64,000 nt of DNA from Sanguibacter antarcticus (GCF_002564005.1 NZ_PDJG01000001.1:3224001-3288000); one strand, 5' to 3'. Numbered from the stretch's first letter, positions 25,525 through 36,926 are shown. Notes: generated by a model not told the origin, from the letters alone. Made by a program: numbers and translations.

Positions 25525-26289
25525 CTACGCGTCTCTGGCGGCGCCCTGAGGCATACCGAACACCGTGCGCACACCTGGCGACCAGAGCACCGAGTCCGGT
25601 GCACGGTCGACGAGACCAGGGAACCCGGCGGCTGCGACGAGCGAGTCGTCGAGGTGGACCAGGCGCGCGTGGTGGAGCGGCCACGGCTCGTGCTCGTTGG
25701 GCACGAAGAGGAGCCGGCCGAGGTGCCGCGTGTGCAGACCCCAGCGGGCGGTGAGGAACTGTGCGAGCGGGTCGGGCTGATCGATCCGGGCGCCGGGTTC
25801 TACGACGATCCGGCCACCGGCGCCACGAGGTCCGGGTACCCGTCGGGCAGACGTGTACGTGATCGTGGAGGCCGTGCGCTCGATGCGCATCCGCGACCAC
25901 GTGTACGGGAGCGCGAAGCCGACGCGGGCGGCCACGACCACGGCGAGCCGCGACGCGTCGAGCGACCGGAAGACCACGCCGCGCCGGCCGGTCGCATCGA
26001 CCGAGTACAGGCGCACGTTCGTCTCCGCGAAGGTGCCGAGCCACGGGACTGCGGGGCCGCGGGCGACACCGGCGTCGGCCAGGCGGAACGGGACGAGACC
26101 GACGTAAGTCGCGCCGTCGAACAGGTCAGGGGCGGTGCCGCGAGGGAGCAGCGGAGCGACGAGCGTCGGGTCCACCCGCCAGTGCACGAAGGTGAGGTCC
26201 TCCCAGCGCTGCGACATGATCTGCGGCCTGTCGAGCGGCGAGGCGGTCGGCGAGACGGGGGAGCGGGGCACCGGCCCGTCACTGGTCAT
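25525..26289 (-). CDS. DUF2071 (YqjF-like) family protein
   Basis: 254-residue cytoplasmic protein of the DUF2071/YqjF family, related in fold to acetoacetate decarboxylase. Family marks are WEDLTFVHWRVDPTLVAPLL, PRGTAPDLFDGATYVGLVPF, and TFAETNVRLYSVDATGRRGV. Function in bacteria is unknown. ATG at 26289 overlaps the stop of the upstream phosphoesterase by four bases (ATGA), so the two are coupled. A very long alternative frame runs back through the phosphoesterase and is a shadow. Confidence 0.87.
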   Translation of the reverse strand: MTSDGPVPRSPVSPTASPLDRPQIMSQRWEDLTFVHWRVDPTLVAPLLPRGTAPDLFDGATYVGLVPFRLADAGVARGPAVPWLGTFAETNVRLYSVDATGRRGVVFRSLDASRLAVVVAARVGFALPYTWSRMRIERTASTITYTSARRVPGPRGAGGRIVVEPGARIDQPDPLAQFLTARWGLHTRHLGRLLFVPNEHEPWPLHHARLVHLDDSLVAAAGFPGLVDRAPDSVLWSPGVRTVFGMPQGAARDA

Positions 26290-27239
26290 TGGGGCGTCTC
26301 GGTCGCGGTGTCTGCGCCGAGATTGAACGGTGACGTCTTGCTCGAGAACATCTCCAGGCGCTGCTCCGGCGTCATCGCCTCGATCGCGGCGCGGTGCTCG
26401 GTGGAGAAGCCGGAGACCTCGACCGGCTCGGCGATCGGCACGAGCGAGTGCACGATCCGGTCGGGGTAGGCGTGGACGATGTTCATCGACTGGCCTGAGT
26501 CCACACCAGAGAGCAGCCGCTCGTGGGCGCTCAGGTCGAGCGTGTAGCACGTGGCTGCTGCGACGGACACGGGGATGCCGGCGACGAGGCTGTGCGTCGA
26601 GTAGTGCAGGTGCCCGGCGAGGACGCCACTGACGTCCGTGCCCGCGACGACGCGCGCGAAGCGGTCCTGCTGCTCGAGCTCGAGCATGTCCATCGCCCAC
26701 AGGAGCGGCGTGGGGATCGGCGGGTGGTGCATCGCGACGAGGGTGCCGTGCGGCGCAGGCGTCGCGAGGACGTCGGCCAGCCAGTCGAGCTGGGCGTCGG
26801 TGAGCTCGCCGTGGTGGTACCCGACGACGGTCGTGTCGAGCGAGACGATCCGCAGCCCGTCGACGTCGTAGACGCGGTCGTGCGGCTCGTCCGATCCTTC
26901 TTCGTCGAAGAGACCCTGGGCGTAGCGCTGCCGCTCGTCGTGGTTGCCCATGACCCAGACGACCTGCGCACCCATCCTGGCCGCGACGGGCTCGACGATC
27001 GCGCGCAGCCGGGCGTACGCCTCGGGCTCGCCCTGGTCCGCGAGGTCGCCGGTGAAGACGAGCGCCTGCGGTCGGATGTCTGACCGTTCGAGCTGATGGA
27101 GCGCCCGCTCGAGGTTCGCCTGGGTGTCGACCGCGTCGTAGAGCCTGCGGTTCCCGGCGAGGAAGTGGGTGTCGCTGATGTGGGCGACGGCGTGCGAGGG
27201 GGCGGGGTGCTGTCCGAGCTGGGTCACGTGTCTCACCAT
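26286..27239 (-). CDS. Calcineurin-like phosphodiesterase (CpdA/Icc type)
   Basis: Dinuclear-metal phosphoesterase of the CpdA (cyclic-nucleotide phosphodiesterase) group, 317 residues. All metal-site blocks are present: ISDTHFLAG, TGDLADQGEPE, VMGNHDERQRY, AMHHPP and LAGHLHYS. Likely substrates are 3',5'-cAMP or other phosphodiesters (family knowledge; not provable here). ATG at 27239 is chosen because homology starts at AVAHISDTHF and the 24-residue longer form would reach into the hip promoter. GTG at 27236 is an alternative. Coupled to the DUF2071 gene downstream. Confidence 0.87.
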   Translation of the reverse strand: MVRHVTQLGQHPAPSHAVAHISDTHFLAGNRRLYDAVDTQANLERALHQLERSDIRPQALVFTGDLADQGEPEAYARLRAIVEPVAARMGAQVVWVMGNHDERQRYAQGLFDEEGSDEPHDRVYDVDGLRIVSLDTTVVGYHHGELTDAQLDWLADVLATPAPHGTLVAMHHPPIPTPLLWAMDMLELEQQDRFARVVAGTDVSGVLAGHLHYSTHSLVAGIPVSVAAATCYTLDLSAHERLLSGVDSGQSMNIVHAYPDRIVHSLVPIAEPVEVSGFSTEHRAAIEAMTPEQRLEMFSSKTSPFNLGADTATETPQ

Positions 27240-27287
27240 AGCCACGGGGCGGGCGAGCGACCGTGCGGCTCGTCCGCCGAGCGACCA

Positions 27288-27361
27288 TGTCACGAATGCA
27301 TGACACAGCACGATGTCTCGATATCGTGACGTTCTGTATAGTCATGGTATCGTGACACGAT
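27288..27361 (+). promoter_or_regulatory. hipBA promoter with repeated operator sites
   Basis: The heptamer TCGTGAC occurs at 27324-27330 and 27350-27356, and inverted (GTCACGA) at 27289-27295. The last copy forms the perfect palindrome ATCGTG-A-CACGAT at 27349-27361, which overlaps both the -10 box TATCGT (27348-27353) and the hipB start codon (27360). TATCGT is six bases from the ATG, so the message is probably leaderless. Repeated half-sites fit cooperative HipB autorepression. Confidence 0.7.
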
Positions 27362-27620
27362 GTCGACCGTCAGGAACCCTCACGAGCTGGGAGCGCAGCT
27401 GCGTGCAGCGCGTCGCGCGGCGGGGCTGACCCAGGCGCAGGTCGCCACATCCGCGAACGTCTCGCGCGCATTCGTCATCGATCTCGAGCAGGGCAAGCGT
27501 CCCGGTGCAGAGCTGTCCCGGGTGCTGGCCGTGGCGCGCGCGCTGCACCGGTCGTTCGCCCTCGTGGAGGACGCGCGGCCATCCTTTGACGCCGCCCTAG
27601 ACGACTTCCTCGGATCATGA
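27360..27620 (+). CDS. hipB: HipB-like XRE-family antitoxin
   Basis: 86-residue DNA-binding antitoxin. The helix-turn-helix is ELGAQLRAARRAAGLTQAQV (broken here for length) then ATSANVSRAFVIDLEQGKRP, the standard XRE/Cro fold. It should neutralise HipA and repress its own operon through the TCGTGAC sites. The ATG has no Shine-Dalgarno but lies six bases after a -10 box. The stop overlaps the hipA start by four bases (ATGA). Confidence 0.88.
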   Translation: MSTVRNPHELGAQLRAARRAAGLTQAQVATSANVSRAFVIDLEQGKRPGAELSRVLAVARALHRSFALVEDARPSFDAALDDFLGS

Positions 27621-29044
27621 CGAAGGTCACCGAGCTCGCGTTCGCGCTCTACGGACGCCGTGCAGGGACCATCGTCCGCGATCGCAGCCGGATCGGCCTG
27701 AGCTACGACACCTCGTACCTGACCTCGGCCGACCCCACCCCGCTGTCCCTCTCGATGCCGCTCTCCACCGACGCGTACCCGACCCGGTCCGTCGAGGCGT
27801 TCCTCAAAGGTCTCCTGCCCGACCATGAGGAGGTCAGAGCGCGATGGTCCAGACGCTTCGGGGTCAGGCCCGGGGACACCCTCGGTCTGATCGCAGCCAT
27901 CGGTGCAGACACCGCGGGCGCGGCCGTGTTCGCCGCACCTGACGAGCTCGACGACCTCCTCAGTCGACCGGGGGCAGTCGAGCCGCTCACCGAGGCCGAC
28001 ATCGCCAGCCGGTTGCGCCAGCTGCGTCAGGACGACGGTGCATGGCACGACGAGCACGACGAGCACTGGAGCCTGGCTGGTGGGCAGGGCAAGTTCACGC
28101 TCGTCCGCCGCACGGACGGCGGCTGGGCACTGCCGTCCGGCAGCATCGCCTCGACGCACATCGTCAAACCAGGGATCTCCCGTATCCGCTCGCAGGCGCT
28201 CGCCGAGCACGTGAGCATGCGTGCGCTCGCCCTGCTCGGGCTGGACGTGGCAACGACGGAACACGTCCTGTTCGACGACCAGCCTGCGATCGTCGTCACG
28301 CGCTACGACCGACGCCCGAACCGCGCCGGGACCGTCGTGCGGATCCACCAGGAGGACATGGTCCAGGCTTTCGCGATGGACCCCAGCCGCAAGTACGAGG
28401 CCGACCGGGGACCTGGTGTCGGTGCGATCGTCAACCGCCTCCGCGCCGCGGCGGACGACGACTCCGCCGTGCGATTCACCGATGCCACGATCGCCGGCTA
28501 CCTGCTCGGCGCCCCGGACGGCCATGCCAAGAACTACTCGATGCTGCTGCTGGGTCGTGCCGCGCGGCTGGCGCCCTTGTACGACGTCTCGACAGGGCTC
28601 GTCCCGAGCGCAACAGGCAGGCTCCGGTACGGGTCTGCTGCGATGTCGATCGGCGGGGAAAGAGCGTTCGGCGAGGTCGAGGCGAAGCACTGGGTACGCT
28701 TCGCGAAGGTCGTCGGGCAACCGGCGGACGCGATCCTTCAGAGGGTCCGGAGCCTTGCCGAGTCCGTGCCCGACGCCTTCCGAGACGCGATCCGCGAGCT
28801 CCCGCGCAGCGAGGACGCCACCTTCCTGTCCGCGGTCGTCCTGCCGAGCATCGCGGCGCTGGACGCGCAGACGGTCACTGGCCTCACGTCCAGCCGTCGG
28901 ACCGGCGGACGGGTCGTCGTGCCCTTCGTCCGGACTCTGGAAGCGACGCCGGTGACCGGCACGGAGGCGGATCCGGATGACGGAATCGAGCCGGATGACG
29001 AGACCGACGCGTGGGACGGCGGCGCGGTCACGTCACACCGGTAG
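27617..29044 (+). CDS. hipA: HipA-family serine/threonine kinase toxin
   Basis: 475-residue HipA toxin kinase, cytoplasmic. The N-terminal subdomain (residues about 5-105) is the HipA N1 type. The nucleotide/phosphate loop has the autophosphorylatable Ser152 in HWSLAGGQGKFTL. The catalytic Asp301 is in LLGAPDGHAKNYSML and the metal-binding Asp323 in APLYDVSTGL, so the kinase looks active. In E. coli HipA phosphorylates glutamyl-tRNA synthetase and induces persistence; the target here is unknown. A 40-residue acidic C-terminal tail is extra. Coupled to hipB; its 3' end overlaps the esterase relic on the other strand. Confidence 0.92.
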   Translation: MTKVTELAFALYGRRAGTIVRDRSRIGLSYDTSYLTSADPTPLSLSMPLSTDAYPTRSVEAFLKGLLPDHEEVRARWSRRFGVRPGDTLGLIAAIGADTAGAAVFAAPDELDDLLSRPGAVEPLTEADIASRLRQLRQDDGAWHDEHDEHWSLAGGQGKFTLVRRTDGGWALPSGSIASTHIVKPGISRIRSQALAEHVSMRALALLGLDVATTEHVLFDDQPAIVVTRYDRRPNRAGTVVRIHQEDMVQAFAMDPSRKYEADRGPGVGAIVNRLRAAADDDSAVRFTDATIAGYLLGAPDGHAKNYSMLLLGRAARLAPLYDVSTGLVPSATGRLRYGSAAMSIGGERAFGEVEAKHWVRFAKVVGQPADAILQRVRSLAESVPDAFRDAIRELPRSEDATFLSAVVLPSIAALDAQTVTGLTSSRRTGGRVVVPFVRTLEATPVTGTEADPDDGIEPDDETDAWDGGAVTSHR

Positions 29045-29305
29045 GGAGGCGTCGTAGATCCGCAGGCACGAGCCGACGATGGTGTCGCCGAGGCCGTCGT
29101 CCGTGGCCCAGGCGAGGAACATCGGCGGCACGGGATCCGGCACCACGAGCTCGTCCCACCAGGCCGGGTACACCGGCGCGACGATCACGCCCGTCCCCGT
29201 CCGCACCGAAGGGGCCGGGAGGAACGGCGTGAGCGTCGGGACGCTGACGTTGCGCAGCATCCGGTCGCGGCCGGTGGGGTCGTCCTGGTCGCGGAGGTCG
29301 GGACT
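29033..29305 (-). pseudogene. Relic of an alpha/beta-hydrolase (acetyl-xylan-esterase-like) gene
   Basis: An open frame of about 90 codons on the minus strand reads DLRDQDDPTGRDRMLRNVSV, then TPFLPAPSVRTGTGVIVAP, then jumps to VYPAWWDELVVPDPVPPMF and LAWATDDGLGDTIVGSCLRI before ending YDASLPV-stop. The first part resembles the N-terminus and the second a late segment of a roughly 280-residue bacterial esterase; the nucleophile region between them is missing and the C-terminus is cut off where hipA ends. It therefore looks like an in-frame internal deletion plus truncation. A 75-residue product could start at ATG 29260 but cannot be an active hydrolase. The family assignment is from memory of the motif. 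Confidence 0.6.
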
Positions 29306-29840
29306 ACGCGAGGTCCTTGCTCAGGACGACGAGCTGCAGCCCGTCGCGCAGGATCTCGATCATGTCGGCGTCCGCGGGCGGGAACGGCTCAAGGTCGCCG
29401 GTCGGGCGGTAGCCGCGGCGACCGTAGTACGCGAGGAGCTCGGGACGGGCGTCGAGCACCGTCATCGTCAGCTCGGCCAGCTGCCACTCCTCGCGGGCCA
29501 CGCGCTCGGCCTCCGCGAGGAGACGACGACCGATGCCGTTGCCCTGCGTGGTGGGCCGGACGGCGAAGAGACCGAAGTACGCGGCGGTGCCCGAGATCCG
29601 GGTGACGTGCGCGCAGCCGAGGATCTCGCCGTCGGACTCTGCGAGGACGATCCGGCTGCCGGGCTGCTCGATGTCGGCCTGGAGCATCGCCACGTCCGCG
29701 CGGGGACCACCGACGAGGTCCGTCTCCGTGGTCCATCCGGCGCGGCTCGCGTCACCGCGGTAGGCCGAGTTCACGAGGGCGACCACAGCGGGGAGGTCGT
29801 CGCTCGTCGCGGAGCGGAAGGCCAGCACGTCGGACAGCAC
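29304..29840 (-). CDS. GNAT family N-acetyltransferase
   Basis: 178-residue acetyltransferase with a complete GNAT fold: N-terminal AFRSATSDDLPAVVALVNSA, motif A FGLFAVRPTTQGNGIGRRLL (the Q-G-N-G-I-G-R acetyl-CoA loop is perfect) and motif B LLAYYGRRGYRPTGD. Substrate unknown. GTG at 29840 is preceded by a -10 box TATCGT and exactly six bases, with no Shine-Dalgarno, so it is probably leaderless. Its stop region touches the esterase relic. Confidence 0.87.
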   Translation of the reverse strand: MLSDVLAFRSATSDDLPAVVALVNSAYRGDASRAGWTTETDLVGGPRADVAMLQADIEQPGSRIVLAESDGEILGCAHVTRISGTAAYFGLFAVRPTTQGNGIGRRLLAEAERVAREEWQLAELTMTVLDARPELLAYYGRRGYRPTGDLEPFPPADADMIEILRDGLQLVVLSKDLA

Positions 29841-29846
29841 CCCACG

Positions 29847-29852
29847 ACGATA
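29847..29852 (-). promoter_or_regulatory. -10 box TATCGT, leaderless GNAT promoter
   Basis: On the minus strand TATCGT-CGTGGG-GTG: the hexamer ends six bases before the GTG start at 29840. Confidence 0.55.
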
Positions 29853-29915
29853 GCGCCCTGCGCCGAGGCCGACCGCCGGGATGTGGGTAGCCGGCGTCGA
29901 CCGCGCACCGTGGCG

Positions 29916-30428
29916 CTACGGTCGGACCGTGAGCAGCGGACAGGTGGAACGGGTCGACGTGGTCGTCGTCGGTGGCGGGGTCATGGGCTCCGCCGCCGAG
30001 CGGTGGCCCGGACTGCGCTTCGAGGTGGCGGTGCTCCACGAGCCGAGCACCGCCAGCGGTGAGCTGCTCGCGCAGCGGGTCGTGCTGAGCCGCTTCAGCA
30101 GCTGATCTCCATCCGGCGAGGTCGGCAGGTCGACCGTCGTCAGGTCGACGATCGCGCGGAACGACCGGTCGACGGCGTCGGCGTCCTCCGGGCCTTCTCC
30201 GGCAGGCTCGTCGCTGCTCTCGAGCGAGACGAAGCGGAGCGGCTTCGTCGTCGTGCTGCTCGACCCGTAGGTGTAGGAGAGCCAGAGCGGGGCCTCGTTG
30301 CGCAGCAGGTCGTACATGCGGTCGAAGTCGCTGAACGGGACCTGGCCGAGGATGGTGATCCGGGCGAGCGGGCTCGACGTGCTGCGGGCGACGCGCACGG
30401 TGTATGACGCGATGGGGATGGACGGCAT
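29916..30428 (-). CDS. Hypothetical protein with doubtful C-terminus
   Basis: 170-codon frame starting MPSIPIASYTVRVARSTSSP with GGAG ten bases upstream. The first about 105 residues look protein-like (ARITILGQVPFSDFDRMYDLL, FVSLESSDEPAGEGPEDADA). The last 60 codons are antisense to the oxidoreductase relic and read as Ser/Thr/Pro-rich nonsense (PPPTTTTSTRST), so the true end was probably lost or frameshifted near 30100. No family recognised, no signal peptide. Lies 44 bases after another small unknown gene on the same strand, likely one transcript. Confidence 0.45.
   Translation of the reverse strand: MPSIPIASYTVRVARSTSSPLARITILGQVPFSDFDRMYDLLRNEAPLWLSYTYGSSSTTTKPLRFVSLESSDEPAGEGPEDADAVDRSFRAIVDLTTVDLPTSPDGDQLLKRLSTTRCASSSPLAVLGSWSTATSKRSPGHRSAAEPMTPPPTTTTSTRSTCPLLTVRP
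29917..29922 (+). promoter_or_regulatory. -10 box TACGGT, surviving promoter of the oxidoreductase relic
   Basis: TACGGT is followed by six bases and a GTG at 29929 with no Shine-Dalgarno, the same leaderless geometry seen at eamA, purL and galE. Confidence 0.5.
29929..30105 (+). pseudogene. Relic of an FAD-dependent oxidoreductase (SolA/sarcosine-oxidase-like)
   Basis: A 58-codon frame begins MSSGQVERVDVVVVGGGVMG, the dinucleotide-binding start of N-methyltryptophan/sarcosine oxidases, but homology stops after GSAA. The remainder ends GELLAQRVVLSRFSS, which faintly resembles the C-terminus of the same enzymes (GELLAxLVL...LSRF), so the gene may have lost about 300 central codons. Alternatively only the 5' end survives and the rest is chance. 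The promoter with a leaderless -10 box is intact. It lies antisense to the 3' part of the unknown gene at 29916-30428. Not a functional enzyme. Confidence 0.5.
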
Positions 30429-30472
30429 GGGAGTGCTCCGTTCAGAGAAGGAGGCTTCGTCGGTCGACGAGG

Positions 30473-30679
30473 TCAGACGGTTCGCAGCTCGATCGTCGCG
30501 AACGACGCCACGTACTGGTGGTCGTCGACCCGGTGAGCGTCCAGCACCGGCATGTAGGCGATCGCGTCGCCCTCGAGCATCGACTCCGTCGTGAAGTCGT
30601 GCCCGTCTGTGTAGTGGTAGACGAGGCACACGTGCGCGGTCGGGTCGACCACGCTCTGCCCTGCCCCAGCGATGTCCAT
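30473..30679 (-). CDS. Small hypothetical protein
   Basis: 68-residue protein MDIAGAGQSVVDPTAHVCLV... ending ATIELRTV. ATG at 30679 is preceded by GGAGGTG at eight bases, a strong ribosome site; the 25-residue longer frame is less likely. No signal peptide, no recognised domain; acidic, with HYTDGHDFTTESMLEGDAIA in the middle. Followed by the other unknown gene at 30428, so both are probably expressed together. Function unknown. Confidence 0.5.
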   Translation of the reverse strand: MDIAGAGQSVVDPTAHVCLVYHYTDGHDFTTESMLEGDAIAYMPVLDAHRVDDHQYVASFATIELRTV

Positions 30680-30837
30680 GACACCCACCTCCACCGGGTG
30701 GCTCCGTCGCCGCCCTCTACAGAGGAAGAGCGTGCACGACGTCGGTCGTGACACCTCTCACCCGCGGACCACCCCGAGGTCACCTGATCGTGTGTCCGTA
30801 GGAGCTCTGTCCCGTACAGACCTCACCCTGCCGGTGC

Positions 30838-30843
30838 TAGCGT
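30838..30843 (+). promoter_or_regulatory. Putative -10 box of the acyl-CoA synthetase gene
   Basis: TAGCGT lies 39 bases before the ATG at 30883, in the 203-base gap after the divergent small hypothetical gene. No clear -35 box. Confidence 0.4.
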
Positions 30844-30882
30844 CGAAACCCGGACGAAGCGCCAAACGGAAGAGGCACGAGC

Positions 30883-34094
<3,212 letters not shown>

Positions 34095-34129
34095 CGCACA
34101 CCGACCTGACCCGACGCCTGTCGCACGCT

Positions 34130-36778
34130 CTAGTCGCCGAGGAGCCCGTGCTCGTGCGCCCGCATGAGCGCTTCCTCGCGTGACGACACCTCGAGCTTGC
34201 GATAGATGCTGCGCACCTGGGTCTTGATCGTGTTCGCCGAGACGAAGAGCTCGCGGCCGATCTCGGCCATGTTGCCCGTGTTGACGAGGTGGTTGAGCAC
34301 GACGAGCTCGCGCTCGGCCAGCTTGATCGTCGAGAGCAACGACGGAAAGACGGTCGGGACCTTCGAGAGGTCCGCGAGGAACTCCGCGGTGGGGTCGTGG
34401 TCACGGGTCGAGGCCGCGGTCCGCAGCGCGAGCAGGTCGCTGCGCGGCACGAGCATGAGCGGTGTGCGCAGCTGGTGCTCCGTCATGAGGCGCACGGTCG
34501 CGTCGAGGTTGCGCAGCGCCATCGGGGTGTTCTGCAGCCGCAGAGCAGCTGCCGCACGCACGAGCAGCGACTCGGCGCGGAGCCGTACCGAGAGTGCGTC
34601 GTCCCCGGTGACCCTGCTCAGGGTGCGGATCGCGCGTTCGGGCTGGTTCGCGAGGAGCCATCGTCGAGACCACATGACCGCGATCCACGGCGAGGTCTTC
34701 GGGTGCTCCTCGAGGAGCGCCTCGGCCTTGACGCCTTGCCCGTCCGCCATGAGCAGGCTCGCGCGGCACGCGTCGAGCAGTGCACGAGAGCGGTCGCCGA
34801 TGGTGGGGAGGTGCCCTGACGTCGTCATGTCGATCTCGAGTGCAGCGCTGCTCTCTGCGGCACGGCCGAGGCCGAGGTCGATCATCGCTTGGGCGTAGCG
34901 GAAGAGCGGCCAGTGCTCCGTGGTGTTCACGTGGGCACGCATGAGGTGCAGCTCGTACTGCGCGCGAGGGAAGTCGAGCTGCTCGATCGCGGACAGCGCC
35001 TCGCCCAGCCGGTAGAGCGCACCGAAGTACCCGTGCTTCCATGCGGCAGGCCAGACCTCCCCGCGAATCTTCTCGAGGATCGGGCGGACCGTCGCCATCT
35101 CGCCCTGCATCGCGAGCGCCCCGCACCGCAGCGCCTCGGCATGGTGGCGGCTCTCCGCACCGGCAGACTCGGCCATCGTCGAGCTCGCCTCGAACGCGTT
35201 GATCGCGCGCTCAGCCTGCCCGCCGTAGTACAGGGTGAGGCCGAGGTGCTCGAGCATGACCGGCAGGATCGCCGTGAGCTCGTCCCGCTGCGCCATGGTC
35301 AGGTCGGAGAACAGTCGCATCGCCCGGTCGGTCACGCCCATGGCCTGGTCCACGTGGCCGGTGGAGCGCAACGACGCGCTCTGGATCGTCAGGAGGATGA
35401 GACGCTCGGCAGACCCTGCTTTGGTGCTGCGGAGCTTGGCGGACGCGTTGGCGATGGAGAACATCTCCATCGCGCGCACGCGGTGCGCGCCTGACGAGTT
35501 GTACGCCAGAGCGAGCACCATCGCGAGGATCGGGTAGTTGTACAGCCGCCGGATCGAGAGCGGTGACAGGAGCCGCACCACGGCATCGGGGTGGTAGGAG
35601 AGGAGCGTGAACCACCGGGCCTGCGCGACGCGCGTCGCGAGGTCGAGGTCTGAGATCGAGACGGCTTCCCGGAGCGCGACGAACGGCTGGTCGTTCTCCA
35701 GCGCCCATTCAGCGGCCCTGCGGACGAGTCCGTCTACCAGCTCTGGTGACCGGTTGCGCAGCTCGGTGCGCAGCATGGAGCGGACGAGCTCGGAGATCTG
35801 GAAGGTGCGGCCCAGCGTGCTGACGGCCCACATGCCGATCCCTGCGGCCTCGAGCTGGCTCAGCGCGGTCTCGGCGGCGGCGAGGTCGGGAAGGTTGGCG
35901 AGGTCGACCACGAGGTCGAGCGCGAGGACGTCTGCCACAGAGCAGCGCATCGCGACCTGGAGGGTGTCTGGCGACAGCCGCCCGACGACGGAGTCGTGGA
36001 GCATCGTCGCGCTCGCGTCGATGAGCCGTGGCGAGATCTCCGGTGCATCGAGCCCGTCGGGTTCCATCTGCAGCGCGACGATGAGGCCGCGGATCGCGAT
36101 GGCCGACCCGTCAGAGAGGTCGTGTGCGGCCAGCGCGAGATTCTCCCAGCAGGTGAAGTCGGCCTGCTCGAACGCGGTGGCTGTCTCGGAGAGCGTGAAA
36201 CGCAGGGTGCTGGGATCGATCACCACCGTGTCGAGCGAGAGCGACGTGACGGGAAGCTCGAGCGGCGACAGCGTCCGGGTCGAGATGACGAACTCGAGGT
36301 TCGGGCAGTGCTGGAGGAGGAAGACGATGTCGTCGTGCACGTCGTCGTCGCTCACGTGCTGGTAGTCGTCGATGACGACGACGAGGGGAGTGCGCAGCTG
36401 CCCGAATCCACGGACGAGCAGGTGGCGGGGGTCGTCGGTGATGCGCATCTCGGCGACGAGTCGACCGAACACGGGGGCGTGCTCCGCGTACCCGGCATCG
36501 ACGATGGTGAGGACGACCTCGCGCCAGAAGGCGAGGCGGGTCGCGGCGCCCTCGTGTGCGGTGACCCAGACGCCGGGGGGAGCTGTCGGGTCGCGCAGGC
36601 TGGCCCACTCGGCAAGAAGGACTGTTTTTCCGCTTCCGCCGGGTCCGCGGACGACCGTCAGAGGGGACGCTGCTGACAGTTCTTCGATGAGCTCGGGGCG
36701 GGGAATGAGAAATGACGGTACTCGCGGTCCACCGTAGAACCCACCGGAAGGTGGTGGGTTGTTCGGCTGTTCGGACAT
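34130..36778 (-). CDS. LuxR-family ATP-dependent regulator (LAL/MalT-like)
   Basis: 882-residue regulator of the LAL type: N-terminal ATPase with Walker A RGPGGSGKTVLL (residues about 44-55) and Walker B VVVIDDYQHVSD (about 135), a long helical TPR-like sensor (about 330-800) and a C-terminal LuxR helix-turn-helix with LAERELVVLNHLVNTGNMAE, IGRELFVSANTIKTQVRSIY and RKLEVSSREEAL. Such STAND proteins activate transcription on ligand binding; the signal is unknown. ATG at 36778 (MSEQPNNPPPSGGFYGG) is chosen over a 35-codon longer frame. Convergent with gdhA. The divergent-looking upstream neighbour is the sortase substrate gene on the same strand. Confidence 0.88.
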   Translation of the reverse strand: MSEQPNNPPPSGGFYGGPRVPSFLIPRPELIEELSAASPLTVVRGPGGSGKTVLLAEWASLRDPTAPPGVWVTAHEGAATRLAFWREVVLTIVDAGYAEHAPVFGRLVAEMRITDDPRHLLVRGFGQLRTPLVVVIDDYQHVSDDDVHDDIVFLLQHCPNLEFVISTRTLSPLELPVTSLSLDTVVIDPSTLRFTLSETATAFEQADFTCWENLALAAHDLSDGSAIAIRGLIVALQMEPDGLDAPEISPRLIDASATMLHDSVVGRLSPDTLQVAMRCSVADVLALDLVVDLANLPDLAAAETALSQLEAAGIGMWAVSTLGRTFQISELVRSMLRTELRNRSPELVDGLVRRAAEWALENDQPFVALREAVSISDLDLATRVAQARWFTLLSYHPDAVVRLLSPLSIRRLYNYPILAMVLALAYNSSGAHRVRAMEMFSIANASAKLRSTKAGSAERLILLTIQSASLRSTGHVDQAMGVTDRAMRLFSDLTMAQRDELTAILPVMLEHLGLTLYYGGQAERAINAFEASSTMAESAGAESRHHAEALRCGALAMQGEMATVRPILEKIRGEVWPAAWKHGYFGALYRLGEALSAIEQLDFPRAQYELHLMRAHVNTTEHWPLFRYAQAMIDLGLGRAAESSAALEIDMTTSGHLPTIGDRSRALLDACRASLLMADGQGVKAEALLEEHPKTSPWIAVMWSRRWLLANQPERAIRTLSRVTGDDALSVRLRAESLLVRAAAALRLQNTPMALRNLDATVRLMTEHQLRTPLMLVPRSDLLALRTAASTRDHDPTAEFLADLSKVPTVFPSLLSTIKLAERELVVLNHLVNTGNMAEIGRELFVSANTIKTQVRSIYRKLEVSSREEALMRAHEHGLLGD

Positions 36779-36926
36779 GCGGTTCTGGACCCTTCGGACA
36801 CCCTCGATATCAGTCGGCGGGGCGCCGGGAGCGCTGTAGGCGATGATGCCGATGACCTGGGTGACAACCGATGGTAGAGGCACGAGCGCCGGGAATGAAG
36901 ACGCAAGAGGACATAGTCACGGCAGA

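Noticed and set aside
25525..27345. 606-codon fusion of phosphoesterase and DUF2071
   Set aside because: The first half is read in a shadow frame; the DUF2071 gene has its own ATG in an ATGA overlap with the phosphoesterase stop.
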